Assembly (NCBI RefSeq): GCF_011612265.2
Contig: NZ_CP050134.2
Location: 434,001-498,000 of the forward strand
Direction of reading: 5' to 3'
Length of the DNA stretch: 64,000 nucleotides
Source of the DNA: Corynebacterium matruchotii
Lineage (GTDB): Bacteria > Actinomycetota > Actinomycetes > Mycobacteriales > Mycobacteriaceae
The translations under genes and the position numbers were made by a program. Shown here piece by piece: positions 40,981 to 49,770 of this stretch (position 1 is the first letter of the stretch; every line of letters begins with the position of its first letter). Under the pieces are notes generated by a model, which did not search any database, had not been told where the DNA came from, and saw only the letters and a list, made by a program, of their open reading frames with translations.

Positions 40981-41856
40981 GTGCTTGCTGCTATTGCTGA
41001 AACACCCGGTCCCATCGACACCGTGGTAATCCGTGATGTCCCCGAACCTGGGGAACTCCGCTCCGGGGAAGTGGTGGTGCGCATGCTGGTCAGCACCTTC
41101 AACCCCTCCGATGCAGTGACGGTCTCCGGTGCATATGCGTCCCGCACCACATTCCCCCTTGTCCCAGGTTTTGAAGGCGTTGGCATCATCGACCGCATTG
41201 GCCCCGGCGTCCCTACCAGCGCACTTGGCCGACGAGTGCTACCCATCGGTTCACCCGGTGCGTGGCAAGAATACAAACGCATCGACCATTCCTGGTGCAT
41301 CCCCGTTCCCGACGACATCCCCACCGATGTTGCATGCTTCGCCTACATTAATCCCCTCACTGCATCCCTCATGGTCGAACGCTTCTGCGACGGGATACAG
41401 TCTGTGCTTGTCGACGCTGCTACGACCACCATTGCTAGTCACCTGAAAACCCTATTGGAACAGCGGGGCATAGAAACGGTGACGGTGAGGCGGACGTGGG
41501 GAACGGTGGGCGTCGATAAGCAATTCGATGTTGCTTTCGACTGTGTTGGTGGGGAGATGGGTCGTAGGGTGGCGAAGGCGGTCAAACCCGATGGTGTGGT
41601 TGTGCACTATGGTTTGTTGTCGGGTGAGCCGTTGGGGGAGACTAAGCGGCGGGTTGAGATGTTTCGGCTGCGCGATGTGGTGCATGCGTGTCCGCGTTCG
41701 GAGTTGCCGGAACTATTTGCGGACGTATTTTCACAGCTACGGGCGGGGCGGTTGCGTAGTCGGGTAGTGAAGGAAGTTGATTTACGGGATGTGCTGGCGG
41801 CGTTGCAGGAGTATCAGCCGCGGGAGGGAAAATTGCTCATTAGGATTGGGCATTAA
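40981..41856 (+). CDS. Medium-chain dehydrogenase/reductase (quinone or enoyl reductase-like)
   Basis: The 291-residue zinc-independent MDR protein has the N-terminal GroES-like domain (VVRMLVSTFNPSDAVTVSG..., VPGFEGVGIID). Its Rossmann half, around residues 135-200, lacks a full GxGxxG. It is shorter than typical quinone reductases (about 325), with a reduced C-terminal region. Likely NADPH-dependent reduction of an alkene or quinone. The GTG start follows an intergenic region shared with the DUF3800 gene; no ribosome site is evident, so it could be leaderless. Confidence 0.8.
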   Translation: MLAAIAETPGPIDTVVIRDVPEPGELRSGEVVVRMLVSTFNPSDAVTVSGAYASRTTFPLVPGFEGVGIIDRIGPGVPTSALGRRVLPIGSPGAWQEYKRIDHSWCIPVPDDIPTDVACFAYINPLTASLMVERFCDGIQSVLVDAATTTIASHLKTLLEQRGIETVTVRRTWGTVGVDKQFDVAFDCVGGEMGRRVAKAVKPDGVVVHYGLLSGEPLGETKRRVEMFRLRDVVHACPRSELPELFADVFSQLRAGRLRSRVVKEVDLRDVLAALQEYQPREGKLLIRIGH

Positions 41857-41868
41857 AGGAGGGTATTC

Positions 41869-41952
41869 ATGGCGGCAGAACTGTTTCCGGTTGGGGAATT
41901 TTTGGTAGAGGAACTTGCAGCTCGTGGCTTGGTCTCTACGATGATTATTTAG
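41869..41952 (+). pseudogene. Truncated HigA/XRE antitoxin-like frame
   Basis: A 27-codon frame (MAAELFPVGEFLVEELAARG..., stop TAG at 41950-41952) matches the first residues of HigA-type antitoxins, whose pattern is PGEFLxEELxxRG before the helix-turn-helix. The ribosome site AAAGGAGGG is excellent. The helix-turn-helix and partner toxin are absent. It looks like the beginning of an antitoxin cut short after its N-terminal helix. Confidence 0.5.
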
Positions 41953-42155
41953 CGTGGCAGGGGACTCAAAGTGCGAATGAATAGTGCGTATCATTCATGA
42001 CTGCTCTTGTTTGTTTACTACGCTTGTAAAGTGCAGAGCCACTGATGAGCAGGGGATAGTTGTGTATTTGATGGGCTAGATCGAGGGTTGCGATCGTGCT
42101 TATCAATGGGTGATTGTCAAAAGGAAGCGCATGCTAGGAACCATATGGTTGCCGC

Positions 42156-42797
42156 CTATTTCTCGTGACTATGGTGCAGGGCCTTGGAGCAGCAAACGGT
42201 AACAATCACGCTTTGCAACATGACGAGAATATAGATTGGCAGTATTATCAGAGGTATAGTTTTCGTGACAAAGAGGATGATGCCACACACTACAGTGCTA
42301 ATGCTCATCCAAATGATAAAGAATTTCATGGCAGAGCGACTGTTTAAGGCCATGACGGCTATGATTCCCCACAACACAATGGCAATGAAAACCGATAACA
42401 AAAATACTATGCCGGAGAATCTTCCATAAGCGGGGTGCCATATCGTGTCTTGGTCACCAAAATCGCTGGGAGCCCACACAGCATTGGCGACAACGGCAAA
42501 TAGGTACCAGGAAAGACGGTAAAGTTGTGGCATTCGATCAGGATTGCGTTTCTTGAGGTATGTGAGGAAGCAGGTCATTATTGTGCTCTGAATGATGATA
42601 ATGATGAGCATATAGGGGATAGCCATGATGAAAAATAATCCCAGCCAGCCATCAAGTCCTGAGCCAAGTCGGAATATGAATCCCAGAGAAACTGCTAGGA
42701 CACTACCACCAGTCCACAGGAGAAAATACTTCAGGCTGTTTATGATGCCCTGTTTGTGTTGATGTAGTGGGTTGTCATGATTTGTGCGTGAGGTCAT
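42156..42797 (-). CDS. Multi-pass membrane protein, repeat family (one unit)
   Basis: The 213-residue protein has about six hydrophobic helices. It contains one copy of a repeat of about 165 residues that recurs in the four genes upstream: a K-F-L-W-T segment, an LxxGFxxRLxSG turn, and NPDRMPQLYRLSWYLFAVVANAVWAPSD, the equivalent of PxPDQMxQIxxLSWxLFAxxIHxxW. It ends the operon and its C-terminal half diverges most. The family is not known to me. Confidence 0.75.
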   Translation of the reverse strand: MTSRTNHDNPLHQHKQGIINSLKYFLLWTGGSVLAVSLGFIFRLGSGLDGWLGLFFIMAIPYMLIIIIIQSTIMTCFLTYLKKRNPDRMPQLYRLSWYLFAVVANAVWAPSDFGDQDTIWHPAYGRFSGIVFLLSVFIAIVLWGIIAVMALNSRSAMKFFIIWMSISTVVCGIILFVTKTIPLIILPIYILVMLQSVIVTVCCSKALHHSHEK

Positions 42798-42801
42798 GGT
42801 T

Positions 42802-43809
42802 TTACTGGCTTCCTATGAGGGCAGCTATGGCGATCCATAATCCGATGGTGCTGAGGGTGGATATTTGAGTAGCAAGGTGTGAGGACTTATGTGGAGGATT
42901 GCGTGAACCACTACTTGAAAAATCGGAGGTAGTGATGCAGAAAATAACACTGATTGCAACAGCGAAGAGAACCCAGGAGAGGATGCGAATTTGCATCATC
43001 TGGCCAGGGTTTGGTCGGTGCATGTTGGCGAAGAAATAGGTCATGGCTAGGCTCTGGAGAATAACGCCAGCAAAGAAAGGGGAGCGTAGGAAATAATTAA
43101 TGATGTGAGTGATGCGGATGGCAACCTCGTTAATTTTGGGGGTTTGGTTGCTGTGACTGATAATGCCAGCGAGAAGAATCCCCAGGATAAGCGCTAATAT
43201 GCTCATTCCAGTCCACTGGAGAAAAAATTGCAGATTAGCATCCATGACGTTCCCGCCTCCGTTTCCTATGAGGGCGGCTATGGTGGCCCACAACCCGATG
43301 GTGATGAAGACGGATAACTTGAACATCAGAATTGAAAGGTTGCCCGAATCAATGCCGAGTGACTTGCCGATAGTTTCATAAAATGGATTCCACACCACTC
43401 CCTGATCGGTCCCATCCTCTAACGCCCACAAAGCATGGATTACGGCAATAACGAGAATCCATGAGAATGCGTAGATTTGTGATATCTGGTCGGGGCCTGG
43501 TTGGTAGGTGACGAACAGATAAGTCATGGCCAAGCCTTGAATAACAAGACCAGCGAAAATTTCTGAGCTGGCGAATATGATAGAAAAGAATCCCCATCCG
43601 CTTATGCCAGAGATGGTTCGGAGATAGAATCCCGCGGTAAACGCTAGGATACTGGCACAGGTCCAATATAAGAAGAACTTCATGCCAGTGTTGACGTTTT
43701 TATCTAGCAGAAAATATCCCAGGAGTAATGCTATGCAGGACCCACCACCAACACAGTGGAAAAATATGGTAGGTATATCATAATCGTAGGTTTTGCGTTT
43801 TGTTCCCAT
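42802..43809 (-). CDS. Multi-pass membrane protein, repeat family (two units)
   Basis: The 335-residue protein holds two copies of the repeat. The first has YQPGPDQISQIYAFSWILVIAVIHALWALED and the second MHRPNPGQMMQIRILSWVLFAVAISVI. Both start with a GMKFFLYWTCASIL-like helix (FFLQWTGMSIL in the second). AAGGAGAATTGT is a good ribosome site for the ATG at 43809. The next gene starts 4 bp after its stop. Function unknown. Confidence 0.78.
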   Translation of the reverse strand: MGTKRKTYDYDIPTIFFHCVGGGSCIALLLGYFLLDKNVNTGMKFFLYWTCASILAFTAGFYLRTISGISGWGFFSIIFASSEIFAGLVIQGLAMTYLFVTYQPGPDQISQIYAFSWILVIAVIHALWALEDGTDQGVVWNPFYETIGKSLGIDSGNLSILMFKLSVFITIGLWATIAALIGNGGGNVMDANLQFFLQWTGMSILALILGILLAGIISHSNQTPKINEVAIRITHIINYFLRSPFFAGVILQSLAMTYFFANMHRPNPGQMMQIRILSWVLFAVAISVIFCITTSDFSSSGSRNPPHKSSHLATQISTLSTIGLWIAIAALIGSQ

Positions 43810-43833
43810 ACAATTCTCCTTAGCTTCGTAAAT

Positions 43834-44373
43834 TTATTGTTTGACCATGATGATGGCTATAGCGATCCATACCCCTATGGCACCGAAGGCGGATAGCACG
43901 GTAATGAGCTTTGTGAATTTCGTAGAATCAATGCCGAATGATTGGCCGATAAGGCTATAAGGTGAGTCCCTGCGGTCGCCTCGTATCCAGAAGATATGAA
44001 TGACAGTGGCAAAGAGAACCCATGAGAGAATATGGATCTGTGTCATTCGGTCGGGGTTTGGCTGGTGGATGGCAAATAGGTAGGTCAGAGCCAAGCTTTG
44101 AATGATAGCGGCAATATAAATAGGAATGTATTTTATATTGTTGGAATCCTTCTTGTTTGTGAAAATAGAAGTAGATTGAAGGAAATATCCAACAAGAACT
44201 GCCAAAATACTGATGCAGGCCCAGCGTAGGAAGAACTTAACAGTGGTGTCCACGTCATCTTTAAGCATGAAGTATGCTGGGAAAACTGCTAAAGGAATCA
44301 AAGGATAAATGAGCCGGATAAAGACAGTGATTAGTAAGGTAATCAGCTCGTAAAAGTCATCTCGCTTCTCCAT
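43834..44373 (-). CDS. Multi-pass membrane protein, repeat family (one unit)
   Basis: The 179-residue protein is a single repeat unit: DTTVKFFLRWACISILAVLVGYFL, IHQPNPDRMTQIHILSWVLFATVIHIFWIRGD, and a C-terminal LSAFGAIGVWIAIAIIMVKQ. It is very like the 45432-45989 product. About five helices are predicted. Fourth gene of the five-gene operon; 24 bp from the next gene. Confidence 0.75.
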   Translation of the reverse strand: MEKRDDFYELITLLITVFIRLIYPLIPLAVFPAYFMLKDDVDTTVKFFLRWACISILAVLVGYFLQSTSIFTNKKDSNNIKYIPIYIAAIIQSLALTYLFAIHQPNPDRMTQIHILSWVLFATVIHIFWIRGDRRDSPYSLIGQSFGIDSTKFTKLITVLSAFGAIGVWIAIAIIMVKQ

Positions 44374-44386
44374 GATGCTTCTGCCT

Positions 44387-45403
44387 TCATTGCTTTGCCA
44401 TGAGGACTGCTATGGCGATCCATAGGCCAATGGTGCTAAGAGTTGAGATGATGGCGATTGGACGTGGAAATTTATGTGGTCGATTGTCTGTGTTCAAATC
44501 TTCAGATAAAAATTTGTAGGTGGCGCCGTAAAACATACTGGTTGCGGTTGCAAAAAGGATCCAGGAAAGAATATGGATTTGTGACATTTGGTCAGGGTCT
44601 GGGTGGTGCATGTTAGCGAAAAGATAGGTCATGGCCAGACCTTGAATGATGAAAACCGCAAAGAAGGGGGTGGACAAGGGGTAGATTGCGCAAACAAGAA
44701 TACCCATGACGGCATCGGTGGGTTTGAAGGTGCGTTTACGGATATGGCTGACAATGTTGACAAGGCCGATACTCGTGATGAGCGTTAGCATGCTCATTCC
44801 GGTCCATTGGAAAAAGAATTTGGTGTTGGCATCCATGGTGTTCCCGTTTCCCTTTCCTACGAGAAAGAGAGCTATGGTGATCCATAGGGCAATGGTGCTG
44901 AGGGCGGATAAAATGAGTACCAGGGCTGAAAACTCACTTACGTCGGTACCAAAAAATTTACTAATAGGACCATAGAGTGGGTGCGTACTTTTGTCGTTGT
45001 CATTGCTCTCGCTCAATGCCCAAATGGTATGGATTACAGCTAGGACGAGGACCCATGAGAGCGTGTAGATCCGTGACATCTGGTCAGGACTTGGTCGGTA
45101 AGTGGTGAAAAGATAGGTTATGAACAGGCTTTGAACGATAATGATGACCAAAATGAGCGGGGTAGCTACCATATAAACGAAGGTCACAACTCCACCAAGA
45201 CCAGAAATAATTCGAAAATATATTCCTACAATAACTGTCAGAATTCCGACGCAAGTCCAGCATAAGAAGAACCTGGTGCCAGTGTTTATAATTTTATCTA
45301 GCAGGAAATATCCCAAGAGTAGTGCTATGAAGGACCCGACACCAACATAGTGGAAGAACTTGTTGATCTCACTGAAATGATAAGATTTATGTTTTTTATT
45401 CAT
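44387..45403 (-). CDS. Multi-pass membrane protein, repeat family (two units)
   Basis: The 338-residue protein holds two repeat units and is colinear with the 42802-43809 protein. The first unit has YRPSPDQMSRIYTLSWVLVLAVIHTIWALSE, the second MHHPDPDQMSQIHILSWILFATATSMF. It ends in WIAIAVLMAKQ like its relatives. The alternation of one-unit and two-unit genes suggests that a gene pair was duplicated. Confidence 0.78.
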   Translation of the reverse strand: MNKKHKSYHFSEINKFFHYVGVGSFIALLLGYFLLDKIINTGTRFFLCWTCVGILTVIVGIYFRIISGLGGVVTFVYMVATPLILVIIIVQSLFITYLFTTYRPSPDQMSRIYTLSWVLVLAVIHTIWALSESNDNDKSTHPLYGPISKFFGTDVSEFSALVLILSALSTIALWITIALFLVGKGNGNTMDANTKFFFQWTGMSMLTLITSIGLVNIVSHIRKRTFKPTDAVMGILVCAIYPLSTPFFAVFIIQGLAMTYLFANMHHPDPDQMSQIHILSWILFATATSMFYGATYKFLSEDLNTDNRPHKFPRPIAIISTLSTIGLWIAIAVLMAKQ

Positions 45404-45431
45404 GATGATGTTGTTCCTACCTTCATAACAT

Positions 45432-45989
45432 TTATTGCCTGACCATGAGGGTCGCTATGGTGATCCATAGGATGCTTGCCCCAAAAGCTGATAGTGGCAT
45501 GACGAGTTTTGACAATTGTGCGAAATTAATACCAATTGATCGGCTAATGGCTTCATAGGGCGTATTTTTGAAGTCGCAGCCCCATACCCAGAGAGTGTGG
45601 ATAATGGTGGCGAAGAGGATCCACGAGAGCATGTAGATCTGTGACATTTGGTCGGGGCCTGGTTGGTAGGTTGCGAACAGGTAGGTCATGATGAGACTTT
45701 GGCCGATGGCGCCAACGAAGACAACCAGGATGTGTTTTTCGGCAGGGAAATCATTATTACCCATTAAACTAGCAATGAACTGGAGTAAAACTCCGATAGT
45801 AACTGTCAAAATACTGGCACAGGTCCAGCGGAGAAAGAAATCAGTAGTGGCGTTCACGCTGTTTTTGAACATGAAGTACGCTAAGAAAAACGCTAAAGGA
45901 CTCAAAATACAGATCAGCAAAACGAATAAAATGATTACACCGCGGATTATGTTGATAATTGATTTCGGGGAAAGTTTTTGCTTCTCCAT
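45432..45989 (-). CDS. Multi-pass membrane protein, repeat family (one unit), first gene of operon
   Basis: Read from the ATG at 45989 (MEKQKLSPKS, AAGGAGC upstream) the protein has 185 residues and one repeat unit (YQPGPDQMSQIYMLSWILFATIIHTLWVWG; C-terminus ITIATLMVRQ). A frame extension to 46067 lies over a decayed copy of the repeat end and is not used. The operon is divergent from the helicase gene at 46227, with about 240 bp between them. Confidence 0.75.
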   Translation of the reverse strand: MEKQKLSPKSIINIIRGVIILFVLLICILSPLAFFLAYFMFKNSVNATTDFFLRWTCASILTVTIGVLLQFIASLMGNNDFPAEKHILVVFVGAIGQSLIMTYLFATYQPGPDQMSQIYMLSWILFATIIHTLWVWGCDFKNTPYEAISRSIGINFAQLSKLVMPLSAFGASILWITIATLMVRQ

Positions 45990-45997
45990 GATGCTCC

Positions 45998-46021
45998 TTG
46001 CTTTGCCATGAGGGCGGCTAT
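45998..46021 (-). pseudogene. Remnant C-terminus of another membrane-repeat gene
   Basis: The minus strand encodes IAALMAKQ here, the exact style of C-terminus seen in the array genes (WIAIAVLMAKQ, WITIATLMVRQ), preceded by TV and then a stop. It is the leftover 3' end of a further copy, lost upstream of the present first gene. Confidence 0.55.
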
Positions 46022-46226
46022 GACGGTCTACGGTCTTATGCTGATGATGGCAACCCAAACCACCCACTCTTACGCGGACTCGAACCGCTGCCGACCATCA
46101 TCTTTTCGAAAAATACACTCTCCATATACCTATTCTACAGCAATGAAATAGCTGGTCAGATCAATTTTTTGCATGTCTGTTGTCGGAAGGGTGATATCTG
46201 AAGTCTCTGGTGAGTACACTAGGTTG

Positions 46227-49200
46227 ATGAATAAGAATAATCCGCCGCTCACCCTTGACCAGCTACGCGATGGTCAGCGGGTCCGCGGCATTGTTCCAAA
46301 CCAGACGGTCACTATCAAACATGTGGATCGACTCGATGATGTTACCGCCGAGGTAATTTACTGTGATGAGGCTGGGCATTACTCGCCGGTTATCCTCACC
46401 CCGGATCGCCTCGCCAGAGTGGAAATCGTTACCGAATCGGGCGATATACCTGCTTTCGACGGTAACGCCGACGATTTCCGGCTCGTCGCCGAGGCACTGC
46501 GCATCACCTATGCGGCCCGTCATGATCCCATGGTTGCCGTTAATAGTTCCGACGTCGACCCGCTGCCGCACCAGATTCGGGCCGTGTATGAGGAGCTGCT
46601 GCCTAGAGTTCCCCTGCGGTTTTTGCTTGCCGACGACCCCGGCGCAGGAAAAACCATTATGGCCGGCCTCTATCTGAAGGAACTTATTCTGCGCTCCAGT
46701 TGTGAGCGTGCCATCATTGTGGTGCCTGGTGGCCTAGTGGAGCAGTGGCGGGATGAGCTCGCCCAAAAATTCGACCTCCACTTTGAGGTTTTCAATGCTA
46801 CCAGTGACGATTCCACCGGCAAGAACCCCTTTGAAGCGCATCCCTACCTCATCGTGCGTATGGACCAGATTGCGCGCAATGATCGCCTGATGCGGTTGCT
46901 GGAGCAAGTGAAGTGGGATGTCGCTATCGTGGATGAGGCGCACCGCATGGCCGCCCACTATTCCCTGTGGGCCGGGGAAATCAACGCTACCAAACGGTTC
47001 AAGCTGGGGCAGTTACTGTCGGAAACTGCCCATAACTTTCTGCTCATGACCGCCACCCCACATTCCGGGAAGGAGGAAGACTTCCAATCGTTCATGTCCC
47101 TGTTGGACAGAGACCGATTCGAGGGCCAATACCGGCAGGGCATTCACCGGACGGACACCAAGGGCCTCATGCGTCGCATGGTGAAAGAAGACCTGCTCAC
47201 GCTCGATGGCCGGCCCCTGTTTCCCGAGCGGCGGGCCTACACCGTTCCCTACGAGTTGAGTCGTGCCGAGCGCGATCTATACGAGCAGGTGTCCGATTAT
47301 GTGCGCGATGAAATGGGCAAAGCTGACGCCATTCAGGATGGGAAGCGTCGCAACAATGTGGGGTTCGCGCTGATGGTGCTGCAACGGAGGTTGGCGTCGT
47401 CCCCGGAGGCGATTTTGCGGTCGTTAGAGCGTCGTAAAGCAAAACTGCGACGAAGCCAGAGAGAATATGATGCCCCTAATGACTACGACAGCGCCGTGTC
47501 GGAAACTAATTGGGCGGAGCTGGAACAGCAGGTCGACGAGGTGGTGGATCGTGCGACCGCGGCCCAAGACCAGGTGCAGCTCACGCACGAAATCGCCGTG
47601 CTGGACGGGCTCATTGCGACGGCCCGGCGGGTGCGCAACCAGGACGAGGACCGGAAGTGGGTGGAGCTACGCAAAATCCTGGAAAGCAAGGTGCTGACCG
47701 GCACGAATGGGGAAAACCGCAAGATCATTATCTTTACTGAACACCGCGATACCCTCACCTACCTGGAGGATAAAATCACCACCCAACTGGGCAGCACCGA
47801 CGCCGTTGTCACTATTCATGGGGGCACGCCGCGGCATCTTCGCCAGGCCATCCGCGAACAGTTCGCACACGACCCGCGCACCCTCGTGCTGCTTGCTACC
47901 GACGCCGCCGGCGAGGGGCTCAACCTGCAGCGCGCCCACCTCATGGTCAACTACGACCTGCCCTGGAACCCCAATCGCATCGAACAAAGATTCGGCCGTA
48001 TTCACCGCATTGGTCAACGCGAGGTCTGCCACCTCTGGAACCTGGTCGCCCACAACACCCGCGAAGGTGACGTGTTTAACCGACTGCTCGAAAAAATCGA
48101 GGTCATGTCCGAAGCCTACAACGGCAACCTATTCAACGTGCTGGGTGACACGGATTCCTTCGATGGTCGCCCCCTCAAAGACCTGCTTATCGAGGCTATT
48201 CGCTACGGCGACCAGCCAGAAACCAGGCAGTGGCTCGATAAAGTCATCGACGCCAGCGTCTCCAAAGGGCTTGATGAACTCCGCGCCAAACGCGCCCTCA
48301 GCGAAGACATATTCAGTAGCCGCGAACTCGACCAAGTGCGAAACACCATGCGGGACGCTGAGGAACGCAAACTTCAACCCGGATTCATCCGCTCCTTCTT
48401 TATTCCCGCATTCAAACGTTTACGCGGATTGATTGATAAACGAGAATCCGGTTGCTACAAGGTCACGTATGTGCCGCCACTGCTTCGGGACATTGCCAGC
48501 CGCCAGTACGAGTGCGTCACCTTCGATGTCGATTACAAGCACCCCGCCGGTACCCACCACGATGCCGCCCTCATCGCGCCGGGACACCCGCTGCTCGACG
48601 CGGTACTGGTCCGCACTACCGAAGACCTGAAACCAACCCTGGCCCAGGGCACCATTTTCGTGGACCGGAGCAGTAAACAACTCGCCACTCCGGCGCTGCT
48701 CTACATTGTGGAACAGCGCATCACCGCAGGTGGGGACAAGGACACGCTCTACCATCATTTCGACTACCTGCTGGTCCCTCAAGACGGCGACACCAATGTG
48801 AATGTCCCAAATAATGGGGGCGTTACCGTGACCACGACACCGCCGTTCCTCGACTACGACACCCCCAAGGAGGAAGAACGCGCCATCATCCAGAACCTCA
48901 TGCGCGACCCTATGCTCCGATCCTGGCTGCGCAAGGATCACGGCAGGACCGTGACATTGTGGGCGACCAGGGAAGGAATACAGCCGCGCATGAAAGAACT
49001 GGAGCAGCAACGCCGCCGCGAAACCCAGCGGGTGTGGGACCAAGTAGAAAATCGGCTGACCACCGAAATTAACTATTGGGAACGAATGATCAGCGAGCTG
49101 CGGTACCAGGAGCGAAACGGGCACGCGAACCAACGCCTCGGATCCAAGGACGCGGCAGCCAAGGTGGCTGACCTGGAGCAGCGACTCGAACTGCGGAAAC

Positions 49201-49730
49201 GCGAGAAAGAACAGGCGTCATGGTTGAATGCGGGAACACCCCTGATTCGCGGTGTGGCCCTGGTGATTCCTGGCCACCTCATTGACGCACACTCGGCGCC
49301 CAACGCGAAGAAGCAGGCGGCAACGTTCGCTAAGGAAACCCAGGAGGTGGAGCGCCGGGCCGTGGAAGCCGCCCTTGCTGCCGAGCGGGCCCTGGGTCGG
49401 GTGCCGGAGGAAATGCCGCGCAATAATCCCGGCTTCGACATTCGCTCCACCGACCCTGCCGACCCGCTTGCCCACCGGTACTACCTGGAGGTCAAGGGTC
49501 GCATCGCAGGATCGAACACGTTTACGATCACTAATTCGGAGATTAATTTCGCCCAAAACCATAAGGACACCCACCGCCTGGTGTTAGTGTCCGTACACCC
49601 CGATGGGCCCGAGTTTGATGAGGTGCGCTATGTCATGCATGCGTTCGATGACATGGAGGCGTCCATGAGCACGCATTCCCGCAACGAGAAATGGTCCCAC
49701 TATTGGGGGCAGGGTGGTGCACCAGTATAG
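46227..49730 (+). CDS. SNF2-type helicase with C-terminal DUF3883 nuclease-like domain
   Basis: This protein of about 1167 residues is a superfamily 2 helicase: Walker A DDPGAGKT (136-143), DEAH (236-239), motif III TATPHSGK and motif VI QRFGRIHRIGQ. The C-terminal domain is of DUF3883 type, with Asp1071 (GFDIRS) and Glu1088-x-Lys1090 (YYLEVKG), the D...ExK pattern of restriction-like nucleases. I prefer the ATG at 46227 over one at 46173; neither has a strong ribosome site, and TACACT just upstream allows a leaderless mRNA. It is the first gene of a helicase-methylase-DUF499 block. It resembles the DrmD role of class 1 DISARM, but DrmA/B/C are absent. Confidence 0.9.
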   Translation: MNKNNPPLTLDQLRDGQRVRGIVPNQTVTIKHVDRLDDVTAEVIYCDEAGHYSPVILTPDRLARVEIVTESGDIPAFDGNADDFRLVAEALRITYAARHDPMVAVNSSDVDPLPHQIRAVYEELLPRVPLRFLLADDPGAGKTIMAGLYLKELILRSSCERAIIVVPGGLVEQWRDELAQKFDLHFEVFNATSDDSTGKNPFEAHPYLIVRMDQIARNDRLMRLLEQVKWDVAIVDEAHRMAAHYSLWAGEINATKRFKLGQLLSETAHNFLLMTATPHSGKEEDFQSFMSLLDRDRFEGQYRQGIHRTDTKGLMRRMVKEDLLTLDGRPLFPERRAYTVPYELSRAERDLYEQVSDYVRDEMGKADAIQDGKRRNNVGFALMVLQRRLASSPEAILRSLERRKAKLRRSQREYDAPNDYDSAVSETNWAELEQQVDEVVDRATAAQDQVQLTHEIAVLDGLIATARRVRNQDEDRKWVELRKILESKVLTGTNGENRKIIIFTEHRDTLTYLEDKITTQLGSTDAVVTIHGGTPRHLRQAIREQFAHDPRTLVLLATDAAGEGLNLQRAHLMVNYDLPWNPNRIEQRFGRIHRIGQREVCHLWNLVAHNTREGDVFNRLLEKIEVMSEAYNGNLFNVLGDTDSFDGRPLKDLLIEAIRYGDQPETRQWLDKVIDASVSKGLDELRAKRALSEDIFSSRELDQVRNTMRDAEERKLQPGFIRSFFIPAFKRLRGLIDKRESGCYKVTYVPPLLRDIASRQYECVTFDVDYKHPAGTHHDAALIAPGHPLLDAVLVRTTEDLKPTLAQGTIFVDRSSKQLATPALLYIVEQRITAGGDKDTLYHHFDYLLVPQDGDTNVNVPNNGGVTVTTTPPFLDYDTPKEEERAIIQNLMRDPMLRSWLRKDHGRTVTLWATREGIQPRMKELEQQRRRETQRVWDQVENRLTTEINYWERMISELRYQERNGHANQRLGSKDAAAKVADLEQRLELRKREKEQASWLNAGTPLIRGVALVIPGHLIDAHSAPNAKKQAATFAKETQEVERRAVEAALAAERALGRVPEEMPRNNPGFDIRSTDPADPLAHRYYLEVKGRIAGSNTFTITNSEINFAQNHKDTHRLVLVSVHPDGPEFDEVRYVMHAFDDMEASMSTHSRNEKWSHYWGQGGAPV

Positions 49731-49770
49731 TTATTGTTCAGCCACCTGATGATCCCTAAGGAAGACCGAC

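Noticed and set aside
46173..46226. Upstream start for the helicase
   Set aside because: The extra 18 residues have no ribosome site and no similarity to the domain start; the ATG at 46227 is preferred, though not proved.
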